Notes under the pieces: model-generated
What the model saw: only the letters and a program-made list of their open reading frames with translations
Told to the model about the DNA's origin: nothing
Database searches by the model: none
Part shown: one piece after another, positions 34,317 through 44,630 of the stretch
How the letters are laid out: the number at the start of each line of letters is the position of its first letter
Position numbering within the stretch: the stretch's first letter is position 1
Program-made: the position numbers and the translations under genes
Source of the DNA: an uncultured Bacilli bacterium
Lineage (GTDB): Bacteria; Bacillota_I; Bacilli_A; RF39; UBA660
Direction of reading: 5' to 3'
Length of the DNA stretch: 64,000 nt
Assembly (NCBI GenBank): GCA_944358705.1
Contig: CALVRR010000005.1
Coordinates: 1 to 64,000 of the forward strand

Positions 34317-34577
34317 TTATTCTCCTTTAAATTTATCCATAACACTTTCTATTTCCTGTAATTCGAAACGATACTTTTGTTTTACTTTTGGATATTTCTC
34401 ATGGTTTACTTCTTCTAGAAAGTCCTTTAATGGTCTTACCCAGCAACTTCCATCTTCGTATAATTTTCTATATACTACCATATCTTCTAGGGTTTCACTA
34501 TTTTTTACAATTTCTTCTACTAAGTAATAGTTTCCTTTAAAATGTCTATAGATTCCATGTATTTTAATTTCTCTCAT
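34317..34577 (-). CDS. DUF1653 protein
   Basis: 86 residues. IHGIYRHFKGNYYLVEEIVK and VVYRKLYEDGSCWVRPLKDF are the family signature; the C-terminus is variable. Small cytosolic protein, often fused to or near NUDIX or phosphatase genes; function unknown. AGAGGT precedes the start, and it overlaps tag. Confidence 0.85.
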   Translation of the reverse strand: MREIKIHGIYRHFKGNYYLVEEIVKNSETLEDMVVYRKLYEDGSCWVRPLKDFLEEVNHEKYPKVKQKYRFELQEIESVMDKFKGE

Positions 34578-34610
34578 ATTCTACCTCTTTTCTTTTACTT
34601 TAAGTATATC

Positions 34611-35773
<1,163 letters not shown>

Positions 35774-35782
35774 TTAGACTTT

Positions 35783-35814
35783 TTAATTATATCGTAAACC
35801 AAAGAAAAAGACAA
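35783..35814 (-). promoter_or_regulatory. tgt promoter overlapping the upstream terminator
   Basis: On the minus strand TTGTCT, 17 bases and TATAAT precede tgt. The -35 is within the downstream arm of a short stem (AAGGACA/TGTCTTT) that follows the 196-residue gene, so one segment ends one transcript and starts the next. Positions are approximate to a few bases. Confidence 0.6.
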
Positions 35815-35831
35815 GTTGAGAAACTATGTCC

Positions 35832-36422
35832 TTATTTTTTACCTTTATTCCTTTGATATTGTTGTCCCAAAGACTTTATCCTTTGCTTTCTTTCTTCCAT
35901 CTTGTTTTGTGCTTCTTCTGCGATTGGTGTTTCATAATCTCTTTCAGGTCCAGCGATTCTTTCTGAAAGTTCTTCTATAACAGTTAGAGCATCTCTTAAA
36001 TAGTCTTCCGTTGTTTTATATTGTCGTAATAAAGTAGATATGTTCTCTGGACACACATTTTCGGAAGTAATCTTAACTCCTTTTAACACTTCATTACTAT
36101 TTGTAGCTATGTCTTTTGGAAGGTTAGTTACCTTTTCTGTACTTCTTACGATGGCACTTGTTTTTTTTCCACCCATTCGTCCTTTTAAACTAAAAAGTTT
36201 AAAATAAATTCTTCCTTTTATAGGAAATATATCTTTACTTTTCTTTTTATTCTCTAATGATTTCTTTTTAATATATTGTAAAATTTTTTCTGTTTCTTCC
36301 TGGGTTAGTTCTTTGTTATCTTCTATTTTTTTCATGATATTTGGAATTTCAAATATATCATCATATATTTCATAAAGTGATTCTAGTAATTTTTCTTTAT
36401 TACTTTGTAATTTTTTTTCCAT
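35832..36422 (-). CDS. Unrecognised 196-residue protein
   Basis: Soluble, helical, Lys- and Glu-rich, with a basic end (QQYQRNKGKK). SLKGRMGGKKTSAIVRST in the middle is Gly- and Lys-rich. No known family. It is 18 bases downstream of the GreA-like gene and probably in its operon. AGAGGA lies upstream of the ATG. Confidence 0.6.
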   Translation of the reverse strand: MEKKLQSNKEKLLESLYEIYDDIFEIPNIMKKIEDNKELTQEETEKILQYIKKKSLENKKKSKDIFPIKGRIYFKLFSLKGRMGGKKTSAIVRSTEKVTNLPKDIATNSNEVLKGVKITSENVCPENISTLLRQYKTTEDYLRDALTVIEELSERIAGPERDYETPIAEEAQNKMEERKQRIKSLGQQYQRNKGKK

Positions 36423-36440
36423 ACTAAATCCTCTTTCATC

Positions 36441-36929
36441 TTACTTTTTTCTCATAACTGTTGTTTTTCCTAATCCTTCTCTTTCAAATTCAATAGCAAC
36501 AATTTCTGCCTGAGCACGGTAACCTTCTTGTGTGATATAACGTGATTTTTCTCCTATTTCTTTATGGAAAATAGCTCTTCCTAATGGACTATCTATTGTA
36601 TAGCAATGATTATTTGGATTAATACCTACCTTTTTTTCTATCAATTCTACTTCTAATAGTTCCCTATCGTCTGTTCCCGTTTTTACAAACACTCTGGCCT
36701 TAGATCCAATTTCCATTCTTCTAGTATTCGGATTTTTCACTACTTCACTTGTTGCAAGCATTCTATTAATTTCACGTTTTCGATTATTTAATTTTGCCAC
36801 GGATACTGCTATATCATAATTTGATGCAGAATTATTTTCTTCTCTTGACTTTTGTAATCTACTTATTTCCTCTATTAATGATTGACGCTCTAGTTGTAAC
36901 CATTGTTCTTGTCCTTCTGTAATTTTCAT
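36441..36929 (-). CDS. GreA-like transcript-cleavage-factor paralog
   Basis: 162 residues. An N-terminal coiled coil (about 5-65) is followed by a C-terminal FKBP-like domain: MEIGSKARVFVKTGTDDREL, then YTIDSPLGRAIFHKEIGEKS, the GreA SPLG-ALlGk-vGd motif. The acidic tip of true GreA (DLSENAEY) is only loosely present (SASNYDIAV), so cleavage stimulation is uncertain. GGAGAG precedes the ATG. A second GreA-like gene lies 3 bases upstream. Confidence 0.75.
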   Translation of the reverse strand: MKITEGQEQWLQLERQSLIEEISRLQKSREENNSASNYDIAVSVAKLNNRKREINRMLATSEVVKNPNTRRMEIGSKARVFVKTGTDDRELLEVELIEKKVGINPNNHCYTIDSPLGRAIFHKEIGEKSRYITQEGYRAQAEIVAIEFEREGLGKTTVMRKK

Positions 36930-36931
36930 TT

Positions 36932-37429
36932 TTATCTCTCCTTACGAAATTGAGGTGCTTTCTCAAGTGGTACGTCTAGTACAATTCCATGATTTTCTCC
37001 CCAGCAAAAAGTATCTCCTACTTTTTTTCCTAATATTGCTTGATCTAATGGAGATTCTGAAGTATATAACACTATATTTCCCTCTTCCATTCCTGTAATT
37101 ACGGTATCTTCTACTAAAGTTCCTGTAAACTGTTCTACATCACCATCATCAAAAGTTACTTCTACCGAAAATTTACTTCCTATTTGAATATCTTCTGTTG
37201 TGGCAGTTGGGATAATCTCTGCAGTTCTTAAGGTATACAATAAATCATCAATGTCTTCTTGAATTTTTTGAATTTCCATTTTTGCTTCATAATTAGAATC
37301 TCCAGATATCCCGTCAGTTGTTGCTATGGAATGTCCCTCTACTTTCTGTTCATTTAAATTTTGTTTTTTTTATTCTTTTGCTCTAATTTCTGTTTCTATT
37401 TGGTCTACTTGATATTGTATTAACTTCAT
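36932..37429 (-). pseudogene. Second GreA-like gene with an early TAA
   Basis: An ATG at 37429 with AAGGGGA upstream opens MKLIQYQVDQIETEIRAKE, then TAA at 37370-37372, then continues in the same frame as KKQNLNEQKVEG and GISGDSNYEAKMEIQKI, which corresponds to GreA's DLSENAEY hairpin. The C-terminal domain holds YTSESPLDQAILGKKVGD. A CAA or AAA to TAA change explains the stop. Restart at an ATG at 37277-37279 is possible but has no good ribosome site and would lack most of the coiled coil. Confidence 0.75.
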
Positions 37430-37495
37430 AGTTTTCCCCTTTCTTAGCGAGTGGTGTTATTATAACATATTTTAATTTTTATTTCAATTGTTTAT

Positions 37496-37528
37496 AAAAA
37501 AAGTATTACGCAATGGTAACACTTTTTA
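37496..37528 (-). terminator. Terminator after the 37.5-38.3 kb gene
   Basis: AAGTGTTAC and GTAATACTT pair with one G-U over 6 bases, followed by TTTTTTT on the minus strand; it overlaps the gene end. Confidence 0.75.
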
Positions 37529-38294
37529 AGCCATAATTATTATCTTCATCTTTTTCAAAAGTAAAGGTTGTTATTGGGATTTTGTTTTTTATTGATTGAT
37601 ATTCTTCTTCCGTTACTTCATGATCTTCTCCATATGGTCCAAGGATGTAGTCGTCATACTCTTGATTTGCACTGGTATAATATCTGTCTCTTGGTCCTAC
37701 AGTATCTCCGGCACTTGTTGTATATAATATCTGTGTTTGTATTTTGTAAGTAGTATCATCCTCTGATTTTCCTTCTACAAAGAAAACGGTTGAACGATAT
37801 ATTGTCTTTCCTCCATGTGCATGCATATCTTCATATTCATACGTTCTTTTCGCACTATCATATTTATATAATACTCCATCTCCAGCAAAGCAATCGATAT
37901 CTTCATGAACGTAAGAATGGTCTTTTCCAAAATATTTTTCTAATACTTTTTCTAAGTCACTTTCCATAAAATCAGAGAATCTATTTTCTAATTGCATCGA
38001 TGTAAAATATAAAACATCTTGATTATTAAAAGAACTTTTTTCAGAAAGTGGATAACTGTCGGCAAAATAAGTAGTATAATCGTTTATTTGATTTAATAGT
38101 GTTGTTTTTTCTGCTTCGGTTATTTCTCTTACTACTGGTTCTTTTTCTTCTGGTTTGTCTTTCTTTTCCTTTATTGGTTCTTCTTTTTTTATTACTTTAT
38201 CATAGACAATATATCCAGATGTTCCTACTAAAGCTATCACTAAGAAGATAATAATTACAATCAACCCTTTGTTATTCTTTTCTTTTTTTTCCAT
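37506..38294 (-). CDS. Unrecognised anchored extracytoplasmic protein
   Basis: 262 residues. A single helix (9-30) is followed by a Lys/Glu/Pro-rich linker (31-60) and a soluble domain with YFGKDHSYVHEDIDCFAGDG and HAHGGKTIYRSTVFFVEG; TSAGDTVGPRDRYYTS follows. The HAHGG and DCFAGD segments hint at a ligand- or metal-binding site, but I do not recognise a family. AAAGGAG precedes the ATG. Confidence 0.65.
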   Translation of the reverse strand: MEKKEKNNKGLIVIIIFLVIALVGTSGYIVYDKVIKKEEPIKEKKDKPEEKEPVVREITEAEKTTLLNQINDYTTYFADSYPLSEKSSFNNQDVLYFTSMQLENRFSDFMESDLEKVLEKYFGKDHSYVHEDIDCFAGDGVLYKYDSAKRTYEYEDMHAHGGKTIYRSTVFFVEGKSEDDTTYKIQTQILYTTSAGDTVGPRDRYYTSANQEYDDYILGPYGEDHEVTEEEYQSIKNKIPITTFTFEKDEDNNYGLKSVTIA

Positions 38295-38308
38295 TTTTTA
38301 TACTCCTT

Positions 38309-39229
38309 TTATACTTTTTTCGTATTTTTTTTGGAAGATGTCTTTTGTAAATCTGGAACAAACAATTGAAATTCTTTTTCTGGTACTCCTCTATTTTCTA
38401 ACATTGTTCCAATTAGTTCTTCTTTCCATGGATAACGTTCGTTTACTATATATCTAAAATGAGAGAATGGATCATAATCACTTTTATGAGCTTCTATCAC
38501 TTCTGGTAACATCGTTTTTTTAATATCGTATTGTTTATTTTCTGTAAGATGACCATTTTCCCATTCTTTTACATTTACACATACATAAGGGTCATTATTA
38601 CCATCATAATAATATCTTCTATGAATTGCTTCAAATTCCATAGATTTTTTACCCTGGTTATCAAAAATATCTTCAATATCTTGGTCTTTATCACAGACCA
38701 TTACGGTATAACTATAAGAACAATTATATTCTATTTTATCTTCGTTTCCTGCTTCTGATTTTACTACTAATATTTCTTGCATTTTAAAGTCTTCTTTCTC
38801 ACTGATAAAACAAGTATATAGTTTGTCACTTATCAATTCAAAAGTCATTTCCTTATAATCTTTACTTTGTATTTTTAAGTAAGGTCTATCATTCATTTGT
38901 AATTTTACATGGTCCATATTTCCATTTTTATTTCTAATATCAAATTCGTAGTAAAAACTTGTATCATAAAAATCATATTCTTTCATACTATTTATTTTTC
39001 TTACGTTGGAACAAGTTACATTATCACTATGAATTTCCATTACATAACCAAAGACTTTATTCTCTTTTCTTTTATGTAATCTTTTTCGTTGAATAAATCC
39101 TACTTCTTGTCCTGTTTCATCAAAAATCAAATAACGTTTTTGATTATCTGGGCCAACTGCTGTATACCCTAACAAATCTAATAGTTTTTGTTCACTTTCT
39201 ATTGTATCCAAATTTCTTTTTTCTTCCAT
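38309..39229 (-). CDS. Unrecognised 306-residue protein
   Basis: Soluble and beta-rich, with LLDLLGYTAVGPDNQKRYLI near the start, then EMHSDN... and DYDPFSHFRYIVNERYPWKE near the end. It contains no membrane segment and no known motif. Its basic C-terminus (KTSSKKNTKKV) is unusual. It lies 15 bases upstream of the preceding anchored protein and 15 bases after a hypothetical pair, with its own ribosome site AAGAGGA. Confidence 0.6.
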   Translation of the reverse strand: MEEKRNLDTIESEQKLLDLLGYTAVGPDNQKRYLIFDETGQEVGFIQRKRLHKRKENKVFGYVMEIHSDNVTCSNVRKINSMKEYDFYDTSFYYEFDIRNKNGNMDHVKLQMNDRPYLKIQSKDYKEMTFELISDKLYTCFISEKEDFKMQEILVVKSEAGNEDKIEYNCSYSYTVMVCDKDQDIEDIFDNQGKKSMEFEAIHRRYYYDGNNDPYVCVNVKEWENGHLTENKQYDIKKTMLPEVIEAHKSDYDPFSHFRYIVNERYPWKEELIGTMLENRGVPEKEFQLFVPDLQKTSSKKNTKKV

Positions 39230-39243
39230 AGTTTTCCTCTTCT

Positions 39244-40002
39244 TTATAAATATCTAATATTGTCTTTTACTATAAAGCCATTTTTACTTTTTTCTAATGT
39301 TTTTTCATAAACATATGCGGATTCTGGAGTGGTTTCTTTATCAAAACTTGTGATATCATAATCCCTTAATAAAATTTCATTTGCTCTTGTCGTCTTTTCT
39401 ATATGTTTTTGATCTTGTTCTGTTAACTCATCAACGGCTGTTAAGTTGGTTAACATTCTATTATAATAATCCATTTCTTTTTGTTGTGCTCTTCTTCTAG
39501 AAATAGATATTCCTTGATAAGGATTGTTTTTTAAGCTTTCTACGCAACTAGCGAAATGTTCTTTTTGTTTTTGATGTAGTTTTTCATCTCTTGTAATATG
39601 GGTTAGCGTAATTATTCCTGTTTTTAATTCGTGGTTGGTTTTATAATTTTCATCTATTGCTTCTAAGTTTAAAAAGGTTAAATATGACATACCATAGCAC
39701 ACTACTTTGGTTCCTTTTGCCACTGCAGGTACTCCGTTTTCTTGCAGCAATTTTTCCGCTCTAGAAACAATATTATAATATGCTATTTTTTTATATATTT
39801 CTAGGTCTTGTAGGACTTCTCTTGTGGCAGGAGAAATATATTCATCCCTTATTACTGAAAACTCTAATTCTATTAAAGCGTTTAAATATTCTATCATAGA
39901 TGGAGTTAATCTCTTTTTACTCCATTTTAATTGTTCTATTAATTCTTCTTTTTTAGAAACTTCTAAAACTGGAGTTTCTTTTTCTTCATAATTTATTACC
40001 AT
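39244..40002 (-). CDS. Unrecognised protein, paralog of the neighbour at 40.0-40.7 kb
   Basis: 252 residues, helical. REVLQDLEIYKKIAYYNIVS and RAEKLLQENGVPA, then LTAVDELTEQDQKHIEKTTR and RANEILLRDYDITSFD, recur in the neighbour almost in step, so the genes are tandem duplicates. No known domain. It follows the paralog by 21 bases with AGAAGGGA upstream. Confidence 0.65.
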   Translation of the reverse strand: MVINYEEKETPVLEVSKKEELIEQLKWSKKRLTPSMIEYLNALIELEFSVIRDEYISPATREVLQDLEIYKKIAYYNIVSRAEKLLQENGVPAVAKGTKVVCYGMSYLTFLNLEAIDENYKTNHELKTGIITLTHITRDEKLHQKQKEHFASCVESLKNNPYQGISISRRRAQQKEMDYYNRMLTNLTAVDELTEQDQKHIEKTTRANEILLRDYDITSFDKETTPESAYVYEKTLEKSKNGFIVKDNIRYL

Positions 40003-40023
40003 TTTTATCCCTTCTTTTTTGTC

Positions 40024-40746
40024 TTATATATTTCTAACCCATTTTCTAATTTCAAAATCAGGTTTGGTTTTTACCAGTGTTTTTTCATAAATAACATGAG
40101 GATTATTTGGTAGTTCTTCGTAATCAAAAGAAGTAATACCATAATCATTTAATATAATTTCATTGGCCTTTTTACTCATTTCAATAAGTCTTTCTTGTTG
40201 TTCGGTTAATTCTTCTATGGATTCTAAATCAGTAAGCAATCTATTACAATAAGCTATTTCTTCTTTTTGCTGTTTCTTTCTAATAAAAGGTATTCTTACT
40301 CCAGAAGATGGTGTTATTTTTATAGTTTCTAGGTAATGTCTTAAAAAATTTCTCTGACTTTCCTGCAATTTTTCATCTCTTGTAAACTCATATAGTCTGA
40401 TAGATCCTATTTTCGGTGTTTCTTGTCCATTATTATATTCCTCTAAATATAAAAAATCTGAATATATTTTTGAATCAAGCTTTAGCGTTTTGAATGGAAT
40501 ATTTGCTGGTATACCATTTTCTTTCAGTAGTTTTTCTGCTCTAGCAAAAATATTATATATTGCTATTTCTTTATAGACTTTTAAATCCGATAAGACTTCT
40601 CTTTCTTCCTTACTGATATAATCTCTTATTACAGAGAATTCTAGTTCTATTAAAGAATTTAGATATTCTCGTGATTGTGGTAGTATTACTTTCTTGGTAG
40701 AATCTACTTTTTCTTTTAACTCTATTTTCCTATCCGTTAATTCCAT
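40024..40746 (-). CDS. Unrecognised protein, paralog of the neighbour at 39.2-40.0 kb
   Basis: 240 residues from an ATG (a GTG one codon earlier is also possible) with AAAGGGA upstream. REVLSDLKVYKEIAIYNIFA and RAEKLLKENGIPA, then YDITSFDYEELPNNPH-like ends, match the neighbour. No known domain or membrane segment. It begins where the 146-residue gene ends, so the three are one transcript with trmD upstream. Confidence 0.65.
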   Translation of the reverse strand: MELTDRKIELKEKVDSTKKVILPQSREYLNSLIELEFSVIRDYISKEEREVLSDLKVYKEIAIYNIFARAEKLLKENGIPANIPFKTLKLDSKIYSDFLYLEEYNNGQETPKIGSIRLYEFTRDEKLQESQRNFLRHYLETIKITPSSGVRIPFIRKKQQKEEIAYCNRLLTDLESIEELTEQQERLIEMSKKANEIILNDYGITSFDYEELPNNPHVIYEKTLVKTKPDFEIRKWVRNI

Positions 40747-40748
40747 CA

Positions 40749-41189
40749 CTATTTTCCCTTTCCTTGTTGCATACTCATTTCATAAATTGCATTTTGTAGT
40801 TCTATAAATCTTATTTGAGCTTCTTTTTGAAATAGTTTTAATTGTTTTCCCATTTCTTCTAGTTCTTTTTTCTTTAGAAAATCTCTATATTTATTTTTAA
40901 TTTCTTGACGGAATTTTTCTATTCTATTTAGGGCTTCTCTTAGGCTTTCTCCTGTATCATCGTCACTAGTTAATAACTCCATTAATACCGCAATTAATCG
41001 CTGATATTCCTTAGATACTTTTTTGGCTGCTAGAGGATGAGCTAATTTACTATTAATTACGATAATATTTTTTATTTTTTCTTGTTCAATTACAAATGTC
41101 TTTTTTGGACTTCCCATAGGAAATCCTGTTATTTTATCACTAAATTCTATTTTTTTTAATTTTTTCTTTTTTCTAGTTACATGATACAT
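40749..41189 (-). CDS. Unrecognised small basic helical protein
   Basis: 146 residues. KKKKLKKIEFSDKITGFPMG at the start is strongly basic, and the middle is helical with KELEEMGKQLKLFQKEAQIR. Not a recognised ribosomal or tRNA protein. It follows trmD by 8 bases, so it is expressed with the rimM-trmD group. AGGTGAAAG precedes the ATG. Confidence 0.6.
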   Translation of the reverse strand: MYHVTRKKKKLKKIEFSDKITGFPMGSPKKTFVIEQEKIKNIIVINSKLAHPLAAKKVSKEYQRLIAVLMELLTSDDDTGESLREALNRIEKFRQEIKNKYRDFLKKKELEEMGKQLKLFQKEAQIRFIELQNAIYEMSMQQGKGK

Positions 41190-41197
41190 TCTTTCAC

Positions 41198-41863
41198 CTA
41201 CTTCTTTAATAAATCTGGCCTTCTAAACTGTGTTTTCTTAATACTTTCTTCTTTTCGATATTCTTCTATTTTTTTATGATCTCCGGATAATAAAACCTCT
41301 GGTACTTCCATTCCTCGGAATACTCTTGGTTTGGTATAGGTTGGGTAATCCAGTAGATTGTTGTTGAAAGAGTCATTTTTATGGGAACCTTCTTCAATTA
41401 CCCCTGGTAAAAGTCTTACAATAGAGTCCGTAATTACCATACTAGCTAGTTCTCCGCCTGTTAAAACATAATCTCCTATACTTATTTCGAAATCACAAAT
41501 TGATCTTATTCTTTCATCAAAACCTTCATAATGTCCACAGATAAAAATTAGATGCTTTTCGTTTGCTAGCTTATATGCCATTTCCTGCTTATATGGAATA
41601 CCATCTGGTGTTAGTAGAATTACTTTACTATCTTTTGTTTTTATGGACTCTACACAATCAAATATCGGTTGACAGGTTAAGACCATTCCATTTCCCCCTC
41701 CATATGGAGTATCGTCTACTTTACGATGAGGGTCTTTGGAATATTCTCTAAAATTATGAATTTCTATTTCTACTTTATTTTCCTCAATGGCTCTTTTTAT
41801 AATCGATTGTGAAAATACTTTTTCATACATTTCTGGAAACAGTGTTAAAATATCGATTTTCAA
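41198..41863 (-). CDS. trmD: tRNA (guanine-N1-)-methyltransferase
   Basis: 221 residues. [20 protein letters not shown] opens the SPOUT domain, [16 protein letters not shown] and [13 protein letters not shown] hold the SAM knot, and [20 protein letters not shown] and [20 protein letters not shown] the rest. It methylates G37 of tRNAs next to the anticodon. The start is TTG with TAGGTGAT upstream. It follows rimM, as in most Bacillota. Confidence 0.96.
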   Translation of the reverse strand: MKIDILTLFPEMYEKVFSQSIIKRAIEENKVEIEIHNFREYSKDPHRKVDDTPYGGGNGMVLTCQPIFDCVESIKTKDSKVILLTPDGIPYKQEMAYKLANEKHLIFICGHYEGFDERIRSICDFEISIGDYVLTGGELASMVITDSIVRLLPGVIEEGSHKNDSFNNNLLDYPTYTKPRVFRGMEVPEVLLSGDHKKIEEYRKEESIKKTQFRRPDLLKK

Positions 41864-41871
41864 ATTATCAC

Positions 41872-42351
41872 CTACATCTCTAACATTTCATCTATTCTTA
41901 TCTCTTGTTTCTCTACATCTATTTTTACTAAAGGAGAATTTAAGGGAACTAAAATCTCTTTATCAAACATTACTCTCATAATTTTATTTGTTGGACTTGC
42001 AAAGAATATTTCTTTTATTATTCCCCTTTTTCCAGAGGTTGTCAAGACTTGGTACTTTATTAATTCTTCATCTAATACTTCTTCTTTTTCTAGGGATAAT
42101 TCTTCTTTTTCGATATACACATTCTTTTTTAGCAGAAATAATACTTCATTAATATCATGATAATTATCTAGTGTTACCATATCAAACTGTTTGTGTACTC
42201 GGTAAGTTTTAATTTCATATTTTTTTTCTTCGATAATTAAATGATTTCCTATTCTAAAAGCTTTTTCTTTGTAGGGAAAAGTACTTTTTATTTTTAATTC
42301 GCCTTTGATTCCGTGTGTGGATACAATCTTTCCTAAATATACTTTTTTCAT
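41872..42351 (-). CDS. rimM: Ribosome maturation factor
   Basis: 159 residues. [20 protein letters not shown] opens the barrel and [20 protein letters not shown] ends the PRC-barrel-like C-terminal domain, with [19 protein letters not shown] between. It assists 30S assembly. The start codon has no clear ribosome site, so it may depend on translation of the preceding methyltransferase gene, one base away. Followed by trmD. Confidence 0.93.
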   Translation of the reverse strand: MKKVYLGKIVSTHGIKGELKIKSTFPYKEKAFRIGNHLIIEEKKYEIKTYRVHKQFDMVTLDNYHDINEVLFLLKKNVYIEKEELSLEKEEVLDEELIKYQVLTTSGKRGIIKEIFFASPTNKIMRVMFDKEILVPLNSPLVKIDVEKQEIRIDEMLEM

Positions 42352-42352
42352 T

Positions 42353-43087
42353 TTACTTATTTAATTCGTATAATAGAATACTTGTTGCGACAGCAACATT
42401 TAAACTTTCTACTCTTTCATTCATTTTAATATATAATTTTTTATCACACTTTTCAAAGGTTGAGGAACGAACTCCATTTCCTTCATTTCCTACAATTAAC
42501 GCATATTTTTCCCGGTCTTTTTTATTTAAAGTACATACGTCCATCCCATAATCTACGCCACTTCCGTAAATAGGGATTTCTTTATTCTTTATAATATCTA
42601 GTGTTTTATCTATTTTTCTATGAATAACATTTAGATGAAATAGCATTCCCTGGGTTGCTCTTAAAACTTTTGGATTATATAAATCTACTGTATTTTCTGA
42701 TAGTATTACTGTGTCAATATTGAATGCTTTGGCACTACGTATGATGGTTCCTAAATTTCCTGGATCTTGTACTTCATCTAATATTAACAGTTTATTTCCT
42801 ATAATATCTCTATCTGGTAGTTTCTTACAAAGTGCCATAATATTCGTTGGGGTATCTAGTGTTGTTATTTTATTTATAATCTCCTGTGTTACATATACGT
42901 ATGGAGAAGGTATTGGAATCGCTTCTTTTTCTTCCATAATTAATTCTATAATAATTCCACTTTTAAAAGCTTCTAGTACTAGATGCATTCCTTCTACGAT
43001 AAATTCTCCATATTCTTCACGATATTTTTTCTTTTTTAATTTTATATATTTTTTTACTTTTTCATTATCTAAACTTGTGATTACCAT
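42353..43087 (-). CDS. SpoU/TrmH family RNA methyltransferase (YsgA-like)
   Basis: 244 residues. N-terminal substrate-binding domain (MVITSLDNEKVKKYIKLKKK), then LLILDEVQDPGNLGTIIRSA (motif 1), YALIVGNEGNGVRSSTFEKC (motif 2) and LNVAVATSILLYEL (motif 3), the SPOUT knot. It 2'-O-methylates rRNA or tRNA. Its start overlaps the stop of the metallopeptidase gene by 1 base. In Bacillus subtilis the related ysgA lies beside sspI, as in this neighbourhood. Confidence 0.92.
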   Translation of the reverse strand: MVITSLDNEKVKKYIKLKKKKYREEYGEFIVEGMHLVLEAFKSGIIIELIMEEKEAIPIPSPYVYVTQEIINKITTLDTPTNIMALCKKLPDRDIIGNKLLILDEVQDPGNLGTIIRSAKAFNIDTVILSENTVDLYNPKVLRATQGMLFHLNVIHRKIDKTLDIIKNKEIPIYGSGVDYGMDVCTLNKKDREKYALIVGNEGNGVRSSTFEKCDKKLYIKMNERVESLNVAVATSILLYELNK

Positions 43088-43725
43088 TAAAACTCTTTCA
43101 TTTCCTTTCTATATTTTTTATATTCTGGCATATTTTCTTCTACTAAGTCCCAGAATTTTGATGAATGATTCGCATATATTAGATGTGATAATTCATGAAC
43201 AATTACATAATCTAAATATTTTACTTCTCGTTTTATCAGTTCTAGATTTAGAGTTATTGTTTTTGTCTTTACATTACATACTCCCCATCTTGTTGTCATC
43301 TTTCTAATTTTTAGACTGGGATAGGGAATTTTTCTGGAAAACCGATGATAGATTTGGTCTAGATGCTCTTTATAAATTTTCATAGCTTCTTTTTTATACC
43401 ATTTATCTAAATCTATTTTTCTATTTAAGAATACCTTATTTTCTCCTAGAGATATATCACAGTATTCTACATATACAATATCATATTTTTTTCCTAGATA
43501 AAAGAAACCTGTATTATTTTCATTTTTTATTTCCTGTGTATTTATCATTTTTTTTATTTTATTACTATTTTCTTCTATTAATTTTGTAATTGCTTTGTCG
43601 CTAGTAAAAAAGTTGGTGGTTACTTGAATTGTCATATCTTTTTTTACTCTAATATAGGTGTTTTTATTACTTTTTTTACGTTCTATTTCTACTGGATAAA
43701 TCGTATCGTCTATTTGTAATTTCAT
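43087..43725 (-). CDS. YgjP-like metallopeptidase (DUF45)
   Basis: 212 residues. VHELSHLIYANHSSKFWDLV carries the HExxH zinc motif with the third His further on, and TTRWGVCNVKTKTITLNLEL is the usual YgjP sequence before it. IYPVEIERKKSNKNTYIRVK begins the beta-rich N-terminus. The family is uncharacterised. Ribosome site GGTGAT. It heads the methylase-rimM-trmD run. Confidence 0.88.
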   Translation of the reverse strand: MKLQIDDTIYPVEIERKKSNKNTYIRVKKDMTIQVTTNFFTSDKAITKLIEENSNKIKKMINTQEIKNENNTGFFYLGKKYDIVYVEYCDISLGENKVFLNRKIDLDKWYKKEAMKIYKEHLDQIYHRFSRKIPYPSLKIRKMTTRWGVCNVKTKTITLNLELIKREVKYLDYVIVHELSHLIYANHSSKFWDLVEENMPEYKKYRKEMKEF

Positions 43726-43750
43726 GTTATCACCAAGATAATTGTACTAT

Positions 43751-43780
43751 AAAAATAAAAGAAAAGAAAGTTTCCTTTCT
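43751..43780 (-). terminator. Terminator after the 43.8-44.5 kb gene
   Basis: GAAAG-GAAA-CTTTC forms a small stem followed on the minus strand by TTTTCTTTTATTTTT. Weak stem, long T-rich run. Confidence 0.5.
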
Positions 43781-43819
43781 TCTATTTGACTATTTCATGC
43801 TTATTCGTTTTTTATTTTA

Positions 43820-44538
43820 TTATTGATGTAAAATATCTTTTATTTTACGAAAGATAGATTTATTTCTACGAGTTTCTGTTCTTTTTTCTTGTTCCATTTC
43901 AGATATCATTTTTTGTTCGCTTCTTTGCATAGAACTTGCGTAATATACAAAATCTACTCCAAAAGATATGGTTTTTCTATCTTCGCTTAATTCTACCTGT
44001 GGCTTATAGGCTGCATAAGTATACCCTTCAAGTCCAAGAGATGTAGCCATTAATGCTATTCTTATAGTAATTGCTTCTTCTGGATATCTATCCGTTCGCA
44101 TCATCTCATCTTTACTTTTCTTAGTTATTATAATTGCAAATGGATTTACACCACTTGCAAGTTCATATGTAATTCCGCCAGATACTACATCACTCGTTGT
44201 ATTTTTTTCGGCAATTAGTGGAAAAGATATTTCTCCTCTTCCCATCATAAATTCATATATTCTTTGTAAATCTTCTTTTTGATTTAAGATGGTTGGATCT
44301 TCTGTATTATCTAATTTATTTATTGTTTCATATAATTTATACATTCCCATATCATATGCTTCGGTAAAATCTACTAGTTTATTATCTTCCATAATTTGTC
44401 TACGTAGATTGGGATTTTCTACCTTTTCAAATATATTTCCGTTGGTAGATGAAATATCTGTTTGTTCTCCATAAAACTTTTTATCTTTTTTTCAATATAA
44501 AGAACTTGTTCTCCTTTATCATATCCTAAAATTTTCAT
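43820..44538 (-). pseudogene. Unrecognised gene with a one-A frameshift near its start
   Basis: An ATG at 44538 with a perfect GGGAGGT upstream opens MKILGYDKGEQVLYIEKK; the frame then needs one more A in a run of 7 to continue as DKKFYGEQTDISSTNG and RQIMEDNKLVDFTEAYDM. From 44392 the frame is open for 190 residues to 43820 with RGEISFPLIAEKNTTSD and TRNKSIFRKIKDILHQ. The internal ATG at 44392 has no ribosome site, so this frame is not an independent gene. A-AAA-AAG at the break is a slippery heptamer. No family recognised. Confidence 0.7.
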
Positions 44539-44600
44539 AAAAACCTCCCTAATTGTGTTTAGTGTATCTATATATAACAATATTGTCAATTATTTTTTAT

Positions 44601-44630
44601 GTATATTTTTTCCTATTTTGTTACAATCTA
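44601..44630 (+). promoter_or_regulatory. SigG-like promoter of sspI
   Basis: GTATA (44601-44605) matches the -35 GHATR of forespore factor SigG; after 18 bases CAATCTA (44624-44630) matches CATDHTA at six of seven positions. It lies just before the ribosome site of the SspI gene, as for small acid-soluble protein genes in Bacillus. Confidence 0.6.

Noticed and set aside
42711-43307. Plus-strand frame of 198 codons opposite the SpoU methylase
   Set aside because: Antisense shadow of two recognisable genes; composition is not protein-like.
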